The notes under the pieces are model-generated. The model was not told the DNA's origin, did not search any database, and saw nothing but the letters and a program-made list of their open reading frames with translations. From NCBI GenBank assembly GCA_023101725.1, contig JALJCO010008637.1, forward strand, positions 21,515-85,514: a stretch of DNA of 64,000 nt, written 5' to 3'. Numbering within the stretch: the stretch's first letter is position 1; each line of letters opens with the position of its first letter. Shown here in pieces: positions 11,961 to 24,719 of the stretch. The translations under genes were made by a program, and so were the position numbers. This stretch comes from Atherinomorus stipes (Eukaryota; Chordata; Actinopteri; Atheriniformes; Atherinidae).

Positions 11961-12406
11961 AAGTGTCTTGGCGTTAAACTATTATACAGAATAAGGGTGT
12001 TTTCACACAGGACCTATTTAGGTCGACATAACTGAGTTTTGGTGCCGAATACAGCGCGACTTGGTCTGTGTGAACACACCACTTGCGCTCGTAGTCAACG
12101 TAACTCGCCTGTTCTTGGACCAGCTGGAAAGGGTGGTTTTGGAGCGGCTTGCATCAACCTGAAACGTGGTGCGAGTGGTGTGTGAACGCGCACCAACTTT
12201 AGCTTGTCCTAAATCCCAGATACTCCGCCTTTTTGAACTGAACAGGTATTAGTAGGCAGCTGTGCTATTGGGATATCCTTCTTATTGACAAATAATAGGG
12301 TTACACGGCATGCCTAAAAAGTATTATCTTGAGTTTGCTAGCTACTGATGTATTTTTCTAATGTTAACATCAATAGGTCTTCACAAACACCGGGCAATTA
12401 CCAACA

Positions 12407-12930
12407 AGGGATGTGCCCCAATGTCCTCCCTACTCCCTAACCCCACATTCACTACATAGGGCTGCACTACATTGCAGACCTAGTGCACTCATTCTGCCTG
12501 TGATTCGGACAGGAAGCTGACTACTTTTTCCTCGCTGCAAATCACATAATTACCAGCTGTCACTGTGGCAACCATGGCGGCAACCACTGTGCACGAAAAG
12601 ATGTCATTCTAAATCAAATCCATGATTTTAAGTGAAAATATTTTATTTACTTATTGTGTTTGTTTCCTTTTCTGTTGTATTTTTCTTTTTTTTCTCGCCG
12701 TTTGATGTTATCAACACCTCGCACCATTCTGCACTCATGACTGCAATGCATTGTGGTTTATATTGACCGGTCTAGGGAACATTGAAGCTTACTAGTTTTC
12801 AAAATGCATTATGGGTAATTTTGAGTGCACTACTTTTTTTTCTTTCTGGACATTTGGACACTGCTACAAAATGGCGTGATCCCTATGTAGGGCCATATGT
12901 AGGGAATAGGGTGTACATTAGGACACAGCC
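12407..12930. mobile_element. MITE-like element with degenerate TIRs
   Basis: The left end has GGGATGTGCCCCAATGTCC then CTCCCTACTCCCTAA. The right end, reverse-complemented, reads GGCTGTGTCCTAATGTACAC then CCTATTCCCTAC. Both ends also carry CTACATAGGG. It is non-coding and about 0.5 kb. The superfamily is not determined. Confidence 0.5.
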
Positions 12931-13358
12931 AAGGGCTTAGCAGGCATCACAAATGCCCATGTTTACTACTTACCGGTACCTGGCTTTTCGCCAATAATAT
13001 CTGCGTATGGTCAGGACTTTGCTGTTCAACAGAATCAATCTGCACCTTGCTCTGGTTTGTCTGGACATCCGCTGCCTCCAGCGCTTACCAACATTGTTCT
13101 CCACACGCAACCGTGTCTCGTCTTCAACGTGCTCCATCATTCAAGTGTGTTTTGTTTACAACTCAGCCAAGCTTCTTTTCTGGCTAGAATTATGCATCTA
13201 TTTCCATTTGGTTTGCATGGACATACAACGCTCATTCCATAGATCGACTGCTGGGCGTCGTGATAAAAAAGCATAATGTGAAAAGGAGCCGTATTAGCTG
13301 AAAATTGAAACATTGTATACTTTTCACTGCTGTGGCAGCACCTGGCTCGACCCAAATA

Positions 13359-13558
13359 CACTACTAACAAAAAGTTAGGGATATTCATCTTTCGGTGTTT
13401 AGAGAACAGAGTGATGCAGAATAAATATTTAACCATTGAACAATGTACATGTGCATTGAAAAGTTTAATTCAGTTCACCTGGAAAGGTTGAAGTGGATTT
13501 TAGATTCATTCTGACATCATACAAAAAGCCAAATATCCTTAACTTTTTGTGAGTAGTG
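13359..13558 (+). mobile_element. 200-bp MITE, copy A (inverted partner at 19923)
   Basis: Flanked by TA. TIRs are CACTACTAACAAAAAGTTAG and its complement at the right end (CTTAACTTTTTGTGAGTAGTG). The body matches the reverse complement of 19923-20134. The TA target and lack of coding capacity point to a Tc1/mariner-type MITE. Confidence 0.85.
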
Positions 13559-16500
13559 TATGTGTGAAAACTACCTAAAATATTAAATTGCATGACCTGG
13601 ATAGAAGACTTTTTCAGTAGGCTAGGTTTGGTTGATCTACCAAGACAAGGCTCTTTAAGAGTCATTGACAATTTTAAAATGACCTGTTAATTTTTTTCAA
13701 GTGACCAGCATTCCAGCTATGAACAAAAACTAACTTAAAATAGATTGATATTAGTAACACTTATGTCTTATGAAACTATACATGCATATAATGGTTATTT
13801 GATGATTTCTTTCTTCTCCTGTTGGGACTTCCCTTTTTTGCCTGATGCTGTGCTTGCTCTGCAGAGCAAATGTCAGTCCCTCAGCATGTCCATTATTTAC
13901 CAGGAGAGTTTGACATAGCTCTGCAAAATGGTCCTTACCATAATCTGAAAGGGATGTAATGGAAGGGCTGGGGTGGAGCCAAAATGGTTAGGAACTGCTG
14001 GAATAGACTGCACTATAGATCTGCTTGGTGATTTACAATGCTTCTCACAGCATCCGACCCCTCCTATGGATACTGAAAATGAGGAAAGACAATAAATCTG
14101 CATACGCTTCTCCATCAGTAATGAGCTTATGTTAGATTACAACTGAACACACATGATAGCATTATTTCTGATTTCTGTCTAGAGCTGGCTAAGCTGCAGC
14201 ATAAAATAAGTTGTAGCTCAGTCTGTATTAAGCACAGTAAGTCAGCAGTCAGTGCAAATAATTTGTTAAAGAAGTAAACACAGCATGAGAGACTGTCACC
14301 AGCCTGTTCCACCTGCAAAGGATAGAAGGGAAAATTTGGCTCTCTCAGTAAGTCAGTCATTAAACATTTATGATGTGTGCTTTTATTTAATTGGTTCTGA
14401 AATATTAATAGAGTTGGCATTCACTGGTTGACATTTGACTGTAGGGAGGAGGAAAAAGTGAAAGAGAGAGAGGTGCATTAAGGATGGTGATGTGGTCAGT
14501 GTACCACTGAATTGTTGCTGTGTCAGCTCACGTCTGTATATTGTATATTTTATTTTTTTATTTTTGCTTTGTAGTGAACTGCAGACAGGCTGCTTACAAA
14601 AGGGGACTATTAGACACCAATGGAATGACCCCAGTTGTAATTTTTACATAAATGGACAATAATATAGTGAGTGAGTGAGTTTGTTTGCTCCAACTTTGCA
14701 TTTAGTTCTCACTTTGCGCTTTTGAAGCACATAACGACCTTATATGAAAGGAGCACTATGTTATAGTCAAATTTTAGTTACAGCTTAAGCAATATACATC
14801 TGTAATTTGTTTTTATCATGAAGCTAATTGTCTCTATATCAAAATAGTTGCAGTTCATTTTATACATTTTAATGGCTAAAATCACCTGAAAATGACATTA
14901 AAATTGGGAAACGAGAAAAATTAAACAACTAAGAACTTGATATTAAAATCCTTAGTTTTAGTTGGACCAGATTAGAGAACAAAACTTTATTGATAAATTT
15001 CAGTCATGAATTAAAACATTCAACAGACAACCTTAATTTATCAATGAAGGAAGCTCGTGGTTGGTCAGTTACCTCCATTGTTTTGTGGGTTCATAAATCA
15101 AGTCAGTCACTATCCAAAAGACAATCTTTGAGTACTAATATATTATTAATCGTGGAATTATTTTCAGTGGTATCATCCGTACGCTGAATGGAAGGAGAGA
15201 AGCCGTTGCTAAGTGCAGTGCTTTCATGTGGTGCTTTTCTAATCTTGTTGAACTCTTCAAACTGTTTACACCATAGCTTAAGCGCATATTCCTACCATAA
15301 ATACAAATCTGAACAGTGATATGTAAATGGAACTGTGGCACATGATGTGTAAAAGGGAAAGACAAAGTAAACATTTAATTGCACAGTCAAAACAACAATT
15401 TGACTGTGTATATGACAATAAATCAATGGAATCTTGAACGCATCAACAATCAGGGTTTTCAATGTCTTGCCTAAACTGAAAAATGGGAAAGACAGGGATC
15501 AAACCCCTGCTGTGGATGACTGCTGTGAGCTGCCTCATGATAACATCTTGTTGACCTATGAGCATAAGGTTTTGACCTACAGTGCTTCTTTGTGATTACT
15601 CTTTTGAAAGTGGGGTTTTAAAGCCAAAAACGGTTTTGGACACAGTGCTGTGTATCAGCTACCAATGCAACACTGATGCTACTTCTGACACGCTATTTCC
15701 AACAGGTAAAGACTCCTGTGTATTTAGCACCTAAAGGTTATGTCCATGTTTTGCACAAGTCTATGGTTGCTTTCAAAGCTACGTCATCATACCAGCATGT
15801 TAATGCTCACAATGCTAAAATACTGATGTAACAATGATGATGTTGACATTACCAAATTGACATTAGGGCATAACACAAGGGCTTTTAAGTCCCATGCATT
15901 GAGCATGAGCGTTGGGCATTGGCCTCTTAACATCTTTATTTCAATGAGAAAAAACATGGAGTGATGGTGTTTGGTTCAAATAGCCTTTGTGAACATAAAT
16001 AAAGTTGAGTTGAGAAAGAGACTCATGCAGTTATCCATTTTCACATGATCGCAGTGAAAAGCACATTTACAACTGATGACATAACAGCATACGAAAAGGG
16101 GAGTTGTAGGCACACCTTTTCGTGTTTCTAACTTGGTAATTTTTCTCCCAGTGAGTCTCTAACAACAAATGCAGCAAGGTGCCAAACAAAGAATCATTAT
16201 CGCTGGCCTAAAATATTTGAGTCTAACCCACTGCAGGAAGCAACATTCCGTTAATCCTAACTTCACGATGGTAGATGCAATTAATGCTTAATCATTGTGC
16301 AGATGTTGTCAATAAAGTATTGTGATTTTGTCACATAATGCCAGATATTGTCAGAACTGTGTAGATAACATGAAATGCTCTGATAGTGAAAAAGGACTGA
16401 CATATTGTGTTGATGGGCCATTTTCTGATAATTGGCCCAGGCTTGTTTCACAGTCTAACAAAGAGACAGAAAAATATTTAAATCAGATCAGTTTTGTTGG

Positions 16501-18600
16501 GAATCTTGCTGTATTATTAGACAAAGTGTGAGCACACAGAGGATGAGAGATGCAAACAGATTCGGGCTTGGCACAAAGCAGGATGCAAATGCAACTTGAG
16601 AGCGCTAAAGTATTCTCTGGAGGCCATGATCATCTGCACAAAATGTCATCTAATTATTGCTTTGATTTAAAGTCTGAATTGAAGACCACAGACTGCAAAC
16701 CTGCATTTGACCAAATGTCAAGAATAATTTGTAATTAGTACTGCTGACAAATGCTGTGCTCACAGCCACAATCAAAATTATTTAGGTTTTTTATATGCCC
16801 ATTCTTGATTCAAGTTATCTGGGTGGTACAGAAGAAATAAATGGCAAAGGAACTTTGATATTTTTGTGGTGTGAAAATAGCGCCAAAAAAAAGAATATTG
16901 AAAAACCTCAAGATTTTTTGGGACTGTTTGTTGCTACTATTCATGGTATTTATTTTGAGAAGTCAAATGCAAATAAGTGTGATCAATGCCACTTTTAGAG
17001 GAGCACTAAAAAAAATTAGCCTGCTATATTTCCTCGTCATGTTGAATAAAATCTCTGATTAGCTGGCTTACAAAAAGCATAAGAAATTTAATCTATTCAG
17101 ATATTAGAAAACAACACATTAGTCAGCCAGTACCAGGTGTATTTTAGGCCTCTGCAAGCTGTTACCATAGAAACAGTTCCCAAGGAAACACAGGAAGAAG
17201 CTGTGACAGGGGTCCTGCTCCACCTGTGGCTAATCCTCCGGGAGGCTAAGATAGCAGTGCAGGCTAGCTGTATGACTCAAAAATGTATCCACATCGGTAA
17301 GGAGGTTTATTTGTCGTAGTAAGGGAGCAATTTACTTAGGGTCAGCCTTCGTTACCTGTACACAAACAGACTGCCCAGAGCTGGAAGCTAACTTAATGCA
17401 TGCACACGTAATTAGCAATGGAAGGATATTTTTAGGAAACTTACTAGCTTTGTTATCTCTCTCGTCTCTCCTCTCTTTTTTGTTCTTTTATCTCATTTGG
17501 AGCCCAGCAGCAGTCTGTTGGTTCCCATTCTGGAATCACACTCTTTGCGTGTGTGTCTGTGTATACTTCTGTGTGTGTGTCCATAAGAGAGAACAAGCTA
17601 GTGAGATAGAGTGTGTGGGAGAGCTGGGTGCTGCAGTGTCTGGAAACAGCCTCGGGAGAGGATCTCTCTCTTCCACACATTTGTACCAATACAAGCAACA
17701 TGTTAAAACAACAGACACATCGTCAACACACATGCACTTATAAGAAGCATACCTGTTGTATTTGCGCTTGAGCGTTAGTTACGTCCTTGCTTGTTTTCTT
17801 TTTCTCACGCATAGACAGCTCCACACACACACGCACACACGTTTATATTGTAATCTGCAGCCTTAACTAGCATTCACTTTCCATGTGCATGAAACAGCTT
17901 TTTGTTACCTTAACCTGCAACAGGCATTGTTTGTGTGCATGCATGTTTCAGGGTGTGTGCATTAGGAGGAGAGGAGGGGGTTAGTCTTATGTTATTGGCT
18001 TACTGGAATGTAGGGGTGGGGCTTGTGCCAGTAATGATATCTGACAGTGAGGGAGAGGGAAGCATCAGGTTGCAGCTCCAATAAGAGACTGGAAAAGACA
18101 ATTTGCTGAAAGACAGGCAGAGACAGGGAGACAGAAAGAGACAGGGTGGGTAGAGGTTAGAAAAAAAATAACATGGGGTACAAGAGACTGAATGATGTAC
18201 TGAGTGAAATAGACGGAAAGAGAGAATGAGACTTGGAGCATCAACAGACATGTAGACGGGAGGGGGAGGAAAAACAGAAGAGTTGCAGAATGATTCTTCT
18301 AACCATCCACCTACTTCAGATGATCTCCTCCTCGTCTGTATCCTTCCTCCTCCCTCCTTTTATCCGTTCAGCCACCCATCACTCCCTCCCTCCATCCTTC
18401 CATTGTTAATGGGAGCAGGCACAGTGACACGGGGGAGATTGACTGGTCATCTCCTTGGCTTCACAGAACAGGAGGTAGGGAGAAAGAGGTGGGGTGGGGA
18501 AAGACGGAGAGAAAGAGGGAACTCTCTTAAATAATCAATCCTCATATCCTGCCATTGCCTGGCCCTGACTCCCCCTCACTCTGTCTTCTCTCTAACAAGA

Positions 18601-19103
18601 GGCAAGGAAGGAGCTGTGGAGAGGAGATTTTGGACTCAGAGATGTGGATTTTGGACATTTCGCCTGGCTAGAAAGAAAATAGGATGATGGACATAAACAT
18701 GCAGGCTGATGGACCGATGGGTGGACAAATGCACCAAGACCCTGACCTGAAGTCTCATGCTCCATCTCTAAGCGGACTCTGTCTACCTGCTCTGGACTCC
18801 CTACCTCCTCCCTCGCCTTCTCCTCATCTCTCCATCTGCCAGCTGCTCTGTCATCCCTGAGGGAGCTGAAGAAGATAAAGAAAGAAGAAAAAGGAAAGAA
18901 TCAAGAAAAAATTAGGAAGTGAAGATAAAAATATCAACAAAGCAACGTAGTCATCAGAAACTAATGACAGAGATACGGAAAGGTGGACTACACATTTGAC
19001 AGCAACACAAAACCACAAAGGAGAGAAACTGGAAATGAAACAGTGGAGAAGGGCTACGACATAAACTCTAGCTTGCCGAAGGGACGAGGAGACAGCAGAG
19101 ACG
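18601..19103 (+). promoter_or_regulatory. dlg1: Probable 5' leader of the alternative dlg1 first exon
   Basis: Purine-rich sequence directly upstream of the MNYIFG start, without good splice acceptors between about 18.65 kb and the ATG. A 58-codon upstream ORF (18684-18860) sits in it. The transcription start is not visible: no clear TATA box, and the upstream 18.3-18.6 kb is pyrimidine/purine-skewed. The leader extent is inferred. Confidence 0.4.
18684..18860 (+). other. Upstream ORF, 58 codons, in the dlg1 alternative leader
   Basis: Starts ATGATGGACATAAACATGC and stops TGA at 18858-18860, about 240 nt before the dlg1 ATG at 19104. Read as MMDINMQADGPMGGQMHQD..., it resembles no family. 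If the leader is transcribed as one exon it could lower translation of the isoform. No conservation data were available. Confidence 0.35.
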
Positions 19104-19373
19104 ATGAACTATATTTTTGGCAACAACACCCTCTACCCCCGCAGTTCAAGGGTAGGCGGGGCATCTGGGGGTCAAGGGGCGGGTCTAGGAATCAAACAGA
19201 AGCTAGGGCCCAAGCGGGGCTCCTCAGAGGAGTTGGCACCTCCCCATACCTCGTCCCCCTCTACCTCCTCTCCTGCCTCCTCCTCACCCTCCACATCCTC
19301 TTCCCGCTGGCAGCAACTCCTTACTTTCTTCTCCAGGAGGAGCGCCTTCACTGATTGTATCAACTCTAGTCAG
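19104..19373 (+). CDS. dlg1: dlg1 alternative first coding exon (MNYIFGNNTLY isoform)
   Basis: Ninety codons from ATG 19104 to donor CAG|GTAACA in phase 0. The N-terminus MNYIFGNNTLYPRSSR, the middle KRGSSEEL and the end RWQQLLTFFSRRSAFTDCI match an alternative mammalian DLG1 N-terminus as I remember it (MNYIFGNNTL, KKGSSDEL, RWQQIVAFFTRR, FIDCI), which there joins directly to ANPPPVLVNTDS. This is the best evidence that the gene is dlg1 and not another DLG paralogue. The isoform lacks the L27 oligomerisation domain. A Ser/Pro/Thr-rich spacer (SSPSTSSPASSSPSTSSS) separates the conserved ends. No signal peptide or known domain is seen. The ATG at 19104 is chosen because the match begins exactly there. 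Confidence 0.92.
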
Positions 19374-19475
19374 GTAACACAGAAGTCACAGTGTGTGTGT
19401 GGGTGTCCTAATGTTTGAGGGATAGATGGGGATCAGGGTGGGAAGTATGTAACTCGACCAGAGTTTTTCGTTTAT

Positions 19476-19520
19476 TTGTGTGTGTGTGTGTGTGTGTGTG
19501 TGGGTGTGTGTGTGTGTGCA
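19476..19520. repeat. (GT)n microsatellite
   Basis: About 45 bp of GT repeats with one GGGT interruption, 100 bp after the donor of the MNYIFG exon. Confidence 0.97.
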
Positions 19521-19922
19521 GTTGATCAGCATGTCAGAAAACATTCTCTAGTTTCAGTTTCTAAGCCAAAACACGGATGCAGTCGGAGAAGCTTTTAAAA
19601 AAAGCTCAATCAGTTCTCTGTGGTTGAGATTTCTGATAATGTTGTCATGGAAATGAGCCCTGGCATAGAGTATAAGACCCAGTGTGTTGCCATGGCAAAA
19701 TTATAATTTAGCAGAGTAGATTTCATTGGAGGTCTACACCAAAATAATAAATATCACTATGAAAAGGTGTGTGACTGACCTAATGGCAGAGGGATTTCTA
19801 TCATCACATTTATATTTTCTGACATCACTGCATTTTTCCCCATAGGCATACAGTACTCAGAGTATCTACAGTGAGAATAACCCAGGTTTATGTTTCCTTA
19901 AATTAAAAGAAATTAATATATA

Positions 19923-20134
19923 TACTACTCACAAAAAGTTAAGGATTTTTCGCTTTTTTGTATGATGTCAGAATGAATCTAAAATCCACTACAACCTTTA
20001 CAGGTCAACGGAATTAAACTTTCTTTAACCATTTCAATGCACATGTACATTGTTCAATGGTTAAATATTTATTCTGCATCATTCTGTTCTCCAAAAACCG
20101 AAAGTTGAATATCCCTAACTTTTTGTGAGTAGTG
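19923..20134 (-). mobile_element. 212-bp MITE, copy B (inverted partner at 13359)
   Basis: Flanked by TA (19921-19922 and 20135-20136). Ends are TACTACTCACAAAAAGTTAA and, at the right, CCCTAACTTTTTGTGAGTAGTG. The body is the reverse complement of 13359-13558 at roughly 80-85% identity by eye. Confidence 0.85.
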
Positions 20135-20257
20135 TAATTGTTCAAACTACAGAAAGTATTAATGATGCTGTCATAACTCAAAAATATGTAATGCCATATT
20201 ACTTTTAAAGTTGTCCATCAAAAACATGGTTTATGATAAATCAATTTTAGCATTTAT

Positions 20258-20306
20258 TTATTCATTTATTTACTTACTTACCTACTTACTTACTTACTTA
20301 CTTATG
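20258..20306. repeat. (TTTA)n/(CTTA)n microsatellite
   Basis: Tetranucleotide run that changes from ATTT/TTTA units to ACTT units. Confidence 0.9.
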
Positions 20307-20970
20307 AGCTTCTTGTTACCAACTCCATATAAGAAGACGAATCACGAGAATGACTGAAGAGAATGTGAATAAATATTTAACAAACCTTTGCATACACATG
20401 TTTTTCATGTCCCAAGAAGATGGGGTCAGTAGGATTAAATTGAGGGCAGATGTTTTGTGTTGTGTTAATGAACCAGTGGTCAAACAATGAATACATATTA
20501 AATGAGGAGAATAAAATGAATAGCAGTCTTATCCCAGGCGATTTAGTGGTGATATTTATGAGCGGAATGCACTGATTAGATAAAACTCAATGCTTAACTG
20601 TTGAGGGTATGGTGAAGTGGAACTGCCACTGACCTCTTTGATCGACTAAACACTGTCTCATATCAAGGAAATTGTCCAATGAATCACCTTAATGAATTTT
20701 CATGCACTGATGCCTTGTTGGTTAAATATGTTGGGTGTTTTGCTGCTCAGTTTCTAGTTTCAACAGAGAACATGCTGTAAATATAAATTTCTCGACTAAG
20801 AACTAAAGTAAGGCTGCCCCGATTAGTCAGTTAATCATGCTCATGTGGACGATTAAAATATTTGGAAACTAATTTAATAATTGACAAATCGTTTACTGTT
20901 TTTAAGCTTTGTTTTTTCTCTCAAAATTGCCTTGTCTGTGTTTCTGTTTGTTCAGGTTTTCTTGGATTGT

Positions 20971-21016
20971 ATATTGACATATATAAACACACACACTACC
21001 AGTCAAAAGTTTTTTT
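20971..21016 (+). repeat. 46-bp perfect direct repeat, left copy
   Basis: ATATTGACATATATAAACAC... through CCAGTCAAAAGTTTTTT, identical to 22560-22605. The second half resembles Tc1-type TIRs (ACTACCAGTCAAAAGTTT), but the identity continues outwards past it. Confidence 0.9.
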
Positions 21017-21451
21017 CCTTCAGAATGAATAAAAAATGCTGCTGTCATTGTATCCGTTTAACATTAGAAGGTAACTCCGCTTTTTGTAGCACCCTCCCTG
21101 ATCACATAATATGTCATACACCCCTTTCCCACTCCCGCTAATTTCAGTGGGAAAACGGCAATAGTTATTTATGTATAGCTGCACTTTGCAAATTCCAAAA
21201 GTGCTGCACCCTTTTTCTATTTTTGCTATTTTTAAAGGTTGAATCTGTAACATTTTTATTAAATGCTATATTTAAAAGAAAAAAAAAACCTCCACGAGGC
21301 ATTTGGAGGGGTGCAGTATGAAAGTACATAATTTCCTTGAAAAATATGTGGCCTGAAAATAAATCTAAAAGAAATTTTAATGGGTTCGACAATGCCATTT
21401 TATTAACACCTAGAGGTCAATACAGGCCGCCATTGCGGGTTGCCAAATATG

Positions 21452-22120
21452 TGCTGTGTCCCAAATCGCCTACCTCCATACTCAATACTCAAAATCCCAA
21501 ATAAGTAAACTAACCATACTATGTACTCAGTGGCTTAGTACTTGATTTTCGAGTTTGCAGTGCTGTTCCAAATCGCATACTCCAGTGCGGAGTACTCATG
21601 GGAGATGAAAGCATGATGTCGACTTCTTCTACAGAAATTTTTGACCGGCTTACAGCCACAGTGCACTGCTGCCATTTTCTGCTGGCGCTTTTCACCTTTG
21701 AGTGTTATTTCTCATCATGTAAACATGAACATCCTTCGTGAAGCTTTACTCTGAAATCAATGTCCTCCTGCTGTTGGCTGCCTGAAGCTGAGGCTGTGCA
21801 AGCTGCCATTTTTCCTCTCGTGATGAGTGCGGCGAGAGTCTTCTTCTACTTCTTCTCTTGAGTTTTATGGCAGTTTAACCATTTCAGGGAGCATTACCGT
21901 CACCTATACTGAACTTTTTTTTTTTTTTTTTTACTGAACTGAATTCGGGACGAAGGAGTGCAGTAGTGTCAACAGTCACCTAGTCAAAATCTTGATGGGT
22001 TTAAGTACGTGATCCGGGTACTTTTGCATACTCAGTTTTCACATACTGTTTTTCATTTTGATGCAGCATGCTCAAAATTTTGAGTATTGAGTATGGAAGT
22101 AGGCGATTTGGGACACAGCA
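21452..22120. mobile_element. Non-autonomous DNA transposon, ~670 bp
   Basis: TIRs of about 45 bp: left TGCTGTGTCCCAAATCGCCT..., right end the complement (..AGGCGATTTGGGACACAGCA), extending through CCATACTCAATACTCAAAAT with one mismatch. It is flanked by ATG on both sides (21449-21451 and 22121-22123), a possible 3-bp target duplication. A TCCAAATCGCATACT sub-terminal repeat lies near 21570. No coding capacity. The 3-bp duplication is compatible with PIF/Harbinger; this is not proven. Confidence 0.8.
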
Positions 22121-22559
22121 ATGGTCTTATGTGGCAGTAGTATGTTTGGCACAGCTAGGCTGGCACTGGGAAAAATGGTAGCATCGGCAAGTCAAGCAGC
22201 TGCTTTAGAGCCCTGGAGATATTGTTATCTGTCTCTGAAGAGGAGTGGCCTGAGAAGAGCAAAAACTGGAGTAAATTTAAGTGAGGCCTACACTAGATGG
22301 ACCCACATAAACATTTTTCACTGCATCAAAACACGGAAATTGCGACTTTTCTCCTGGATCGGTAAACTAGCTCACTTGGTACAGTGGCTAAAGTTAGCTG
22401 TATTCCATATCCAGCCTTTAAGTTTTAAGATACAAAGATTAATGTTCACTTTCTTCTTTTCAAATAGTGCACAAGTGAGGAGTATAATCATTGCCAACTG
22501 TGCAATGCTTTACTTTAGTACCACTTGAAGTAGTCATGTACCTTCCAGTTCCAGTAATC

Positions 22560-22605
22560 ATATTGACATATATAAACACACACACTACCAGTCAAAAGTT
22601 TTTTG
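22560..22605 (+). repeat. 46-bp perfect direct repeat, right copy
   Basis: Partner of 20971-21016; together they bracket 1.54 kb that includes the 21452-22120 transposon. Confidence 0.9.
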
Positions 22606-24719
22606 ACTACAAATTAATCATATTGGCTAATGTCTTTGGTGCAGCTAAGACAAAGACAGAATGCATAACTTAGATAAATAGTTCCACTGTTCATCAATAC
22701 CATAACATAACCTGTGTACAAAAATTACGCAAACAACTGGAAAAGATGCATCCTAAAAACTATTTACAAACTTCCTGTGCATTTAGGCTACTCTTCTATT
22801 GCTATTCCAGAAGTGCATTCATGTTTTTTTTTGTACCAAGTCAATAAATGGGTTGGGCTCTTGTGTTTTAAAGGAAAAAGTTATATTTAGCATGTTGTGC
22901 TTTACAATGAACATCTCTTTGAAAAGACAATTTTTTTCTGAGGACATAAAGTCCTGAAATCTCAGCCCATTAGAGAACTGCTGCTGTGAGGTGATGTGAT
23001 TATCCATTAGTGAGTCTAACTCACCTGCTGATGCTGTTTACTAACCATAAATAAATCATCAGCTAAATTAAACTTCAGCCTTTGTTCAAAAAAATCATTT
23101 GCCTTTGTAACGAAATTGTGTGCTGATGTCATATTTATGTTTGAACCCAGTTTTTCAGAAGTAAAACTACGTATCTGAATTTTAACTCAACATGACTCCT
23201 GATAACTAATTCCTACATGTAAAAGTATGAATAAAATGCAGTGAGTAAATGCAATTTAATGTTTTATTTTAAATATCATTAAAAACATTTTAATGTAGCA
23301 GATATGGCAGACTTGGTGAAGAGGTTGAATACTGTACATCCAAAGAGGAAAGGATTACGTTCTTAAGAACTGAGGCATCCATTACCTTGGCAGATGACTG
23401 CACTTTAGTTTGCTTTTGAGTGTTTATTTTTTATTTATATATCTATTTTTCAAACATAAAAAAATTTCACACTTGTTGGACTGTAGAAGTTGAACAATGT
23501 TTCTGTTGCTAACTGTGCTCCACCCTGCAGCAGCTTTACAGATATCAGCAAATTCACAGCTCAGCCCATGGAAAAAGTCCCCCCACCCCCTTGTAGTAAT
23601 CATATTGGCTAATGTTTTCCTGAGGTATTGCAATATTCCTGTCTAAGGCACTTACTCTTTGACTGATTGGCTGTTAAGCAAAACATACACACACACACAC
23701 ACTCACATCTGTGGGGCCTGTTGATGGAAGCAGGAGCTGTTTTTGTCTTTGAGATGAAGAGGGTTTAAGTCAGCAGATTTGAAGCACACATATATACAAA
23801 TGGCATTATATAGGTTGATGTACAGTAAAATGTATTTTTGTTTTCTTTATTTTTGTGTGTATTAACTTGCAAGTGTTCAGGGTAATGGTAAATTTAGATT
23901 TGAAAATATAATTAAACACAACACCATCATTAAGAAGGCTTTGATGCTGACGTAACTCATAATTATGACAATCAAACAAACGTACTGTATATTGATTGTC
24001 TTTCTTTAACATCCAAATGATTGTGAATATCTTTCTGGTTAAAGGCAAGATGCAGACATTTTGTCTTTAGAAGTCTGATGCCAGTGAATTAACACCATTC
24101 TTTAAATGTTTTGTTATGTACACGGATAACATTTTTGTCTCATGTAACAGTTGATTGGTAAAGTATAGCAAAACTACCGTATAGAGGTCATCCCAGTACC
24201 CTAGAGCTCTAAAAGCTTTAAGGAGGTGTTTAGTGGTCACAGGAAATGGAAGTAAAGTGGGATGAACAGGAGTAGGGAGATGAAGAGTGGTATTAAGATG
24301 CTGAAAGAGTGGATGAATGAGTGATGGAGACTTTGAGAGGAATCTAATTCCCGTACCTCTCTGAGATAATGAAATCCTCACCCAACATTAGAAGCAAATT
24401 TCAAGTCAGATGACATGCAAAGAAATATAATGTTATAATATATACACTGTAGTAATCATCTATTATCTATGTACATACAAAGTGAATAGGGTGTCATTGA
24501 CATGCAACCTGTCTGATGTTCCAATTTAGCTGCAGAAAAGTTTTGAAATTATATTTAAAAAAAAAAAAAAAAAACCCTGTTTAATGTCTGATGACTTTGC
24601 TTTTGCTAACAATGACCAGTGTCATTATATCTGTGATTTGTCCACCAAGACTGCATATCAATGCACAGAAATTCTAAAAAGTTTAATTTTCATCATATGA
24701 TAGCAATATTTTCCAGATG

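Larger units (their letters stand above)
6678..18600 (+). other. dlg1: dlg1 intron, repeat-rich
   Basis: From donor GTAATC to the leader of the alternative first exon. It holds the DD37E Tc1 element (8873-10418), a composite repeat block (10490-11960), a MITE (12407-12930) and one arm of an inverted MITE pair (13359-13558). The interval 13.6-18.3 kb has no recognisable gene. Its ORFs (for example 17396-17743) lie in (GT)n- or pyrimidine-rich sequence. Confidence 0.65.

Noticed and set aside
17396..17743. ORF with a hydrophobic stretch and VCVCVC
   Set aside because: Driven by a GT-rich repeat; no splice or family support.
21451..22123. Solo LTR
   Set aside because: The ends are inverted, not direct, repeats with TGTCCCAAATCG termini, so it is a DNA transposon.
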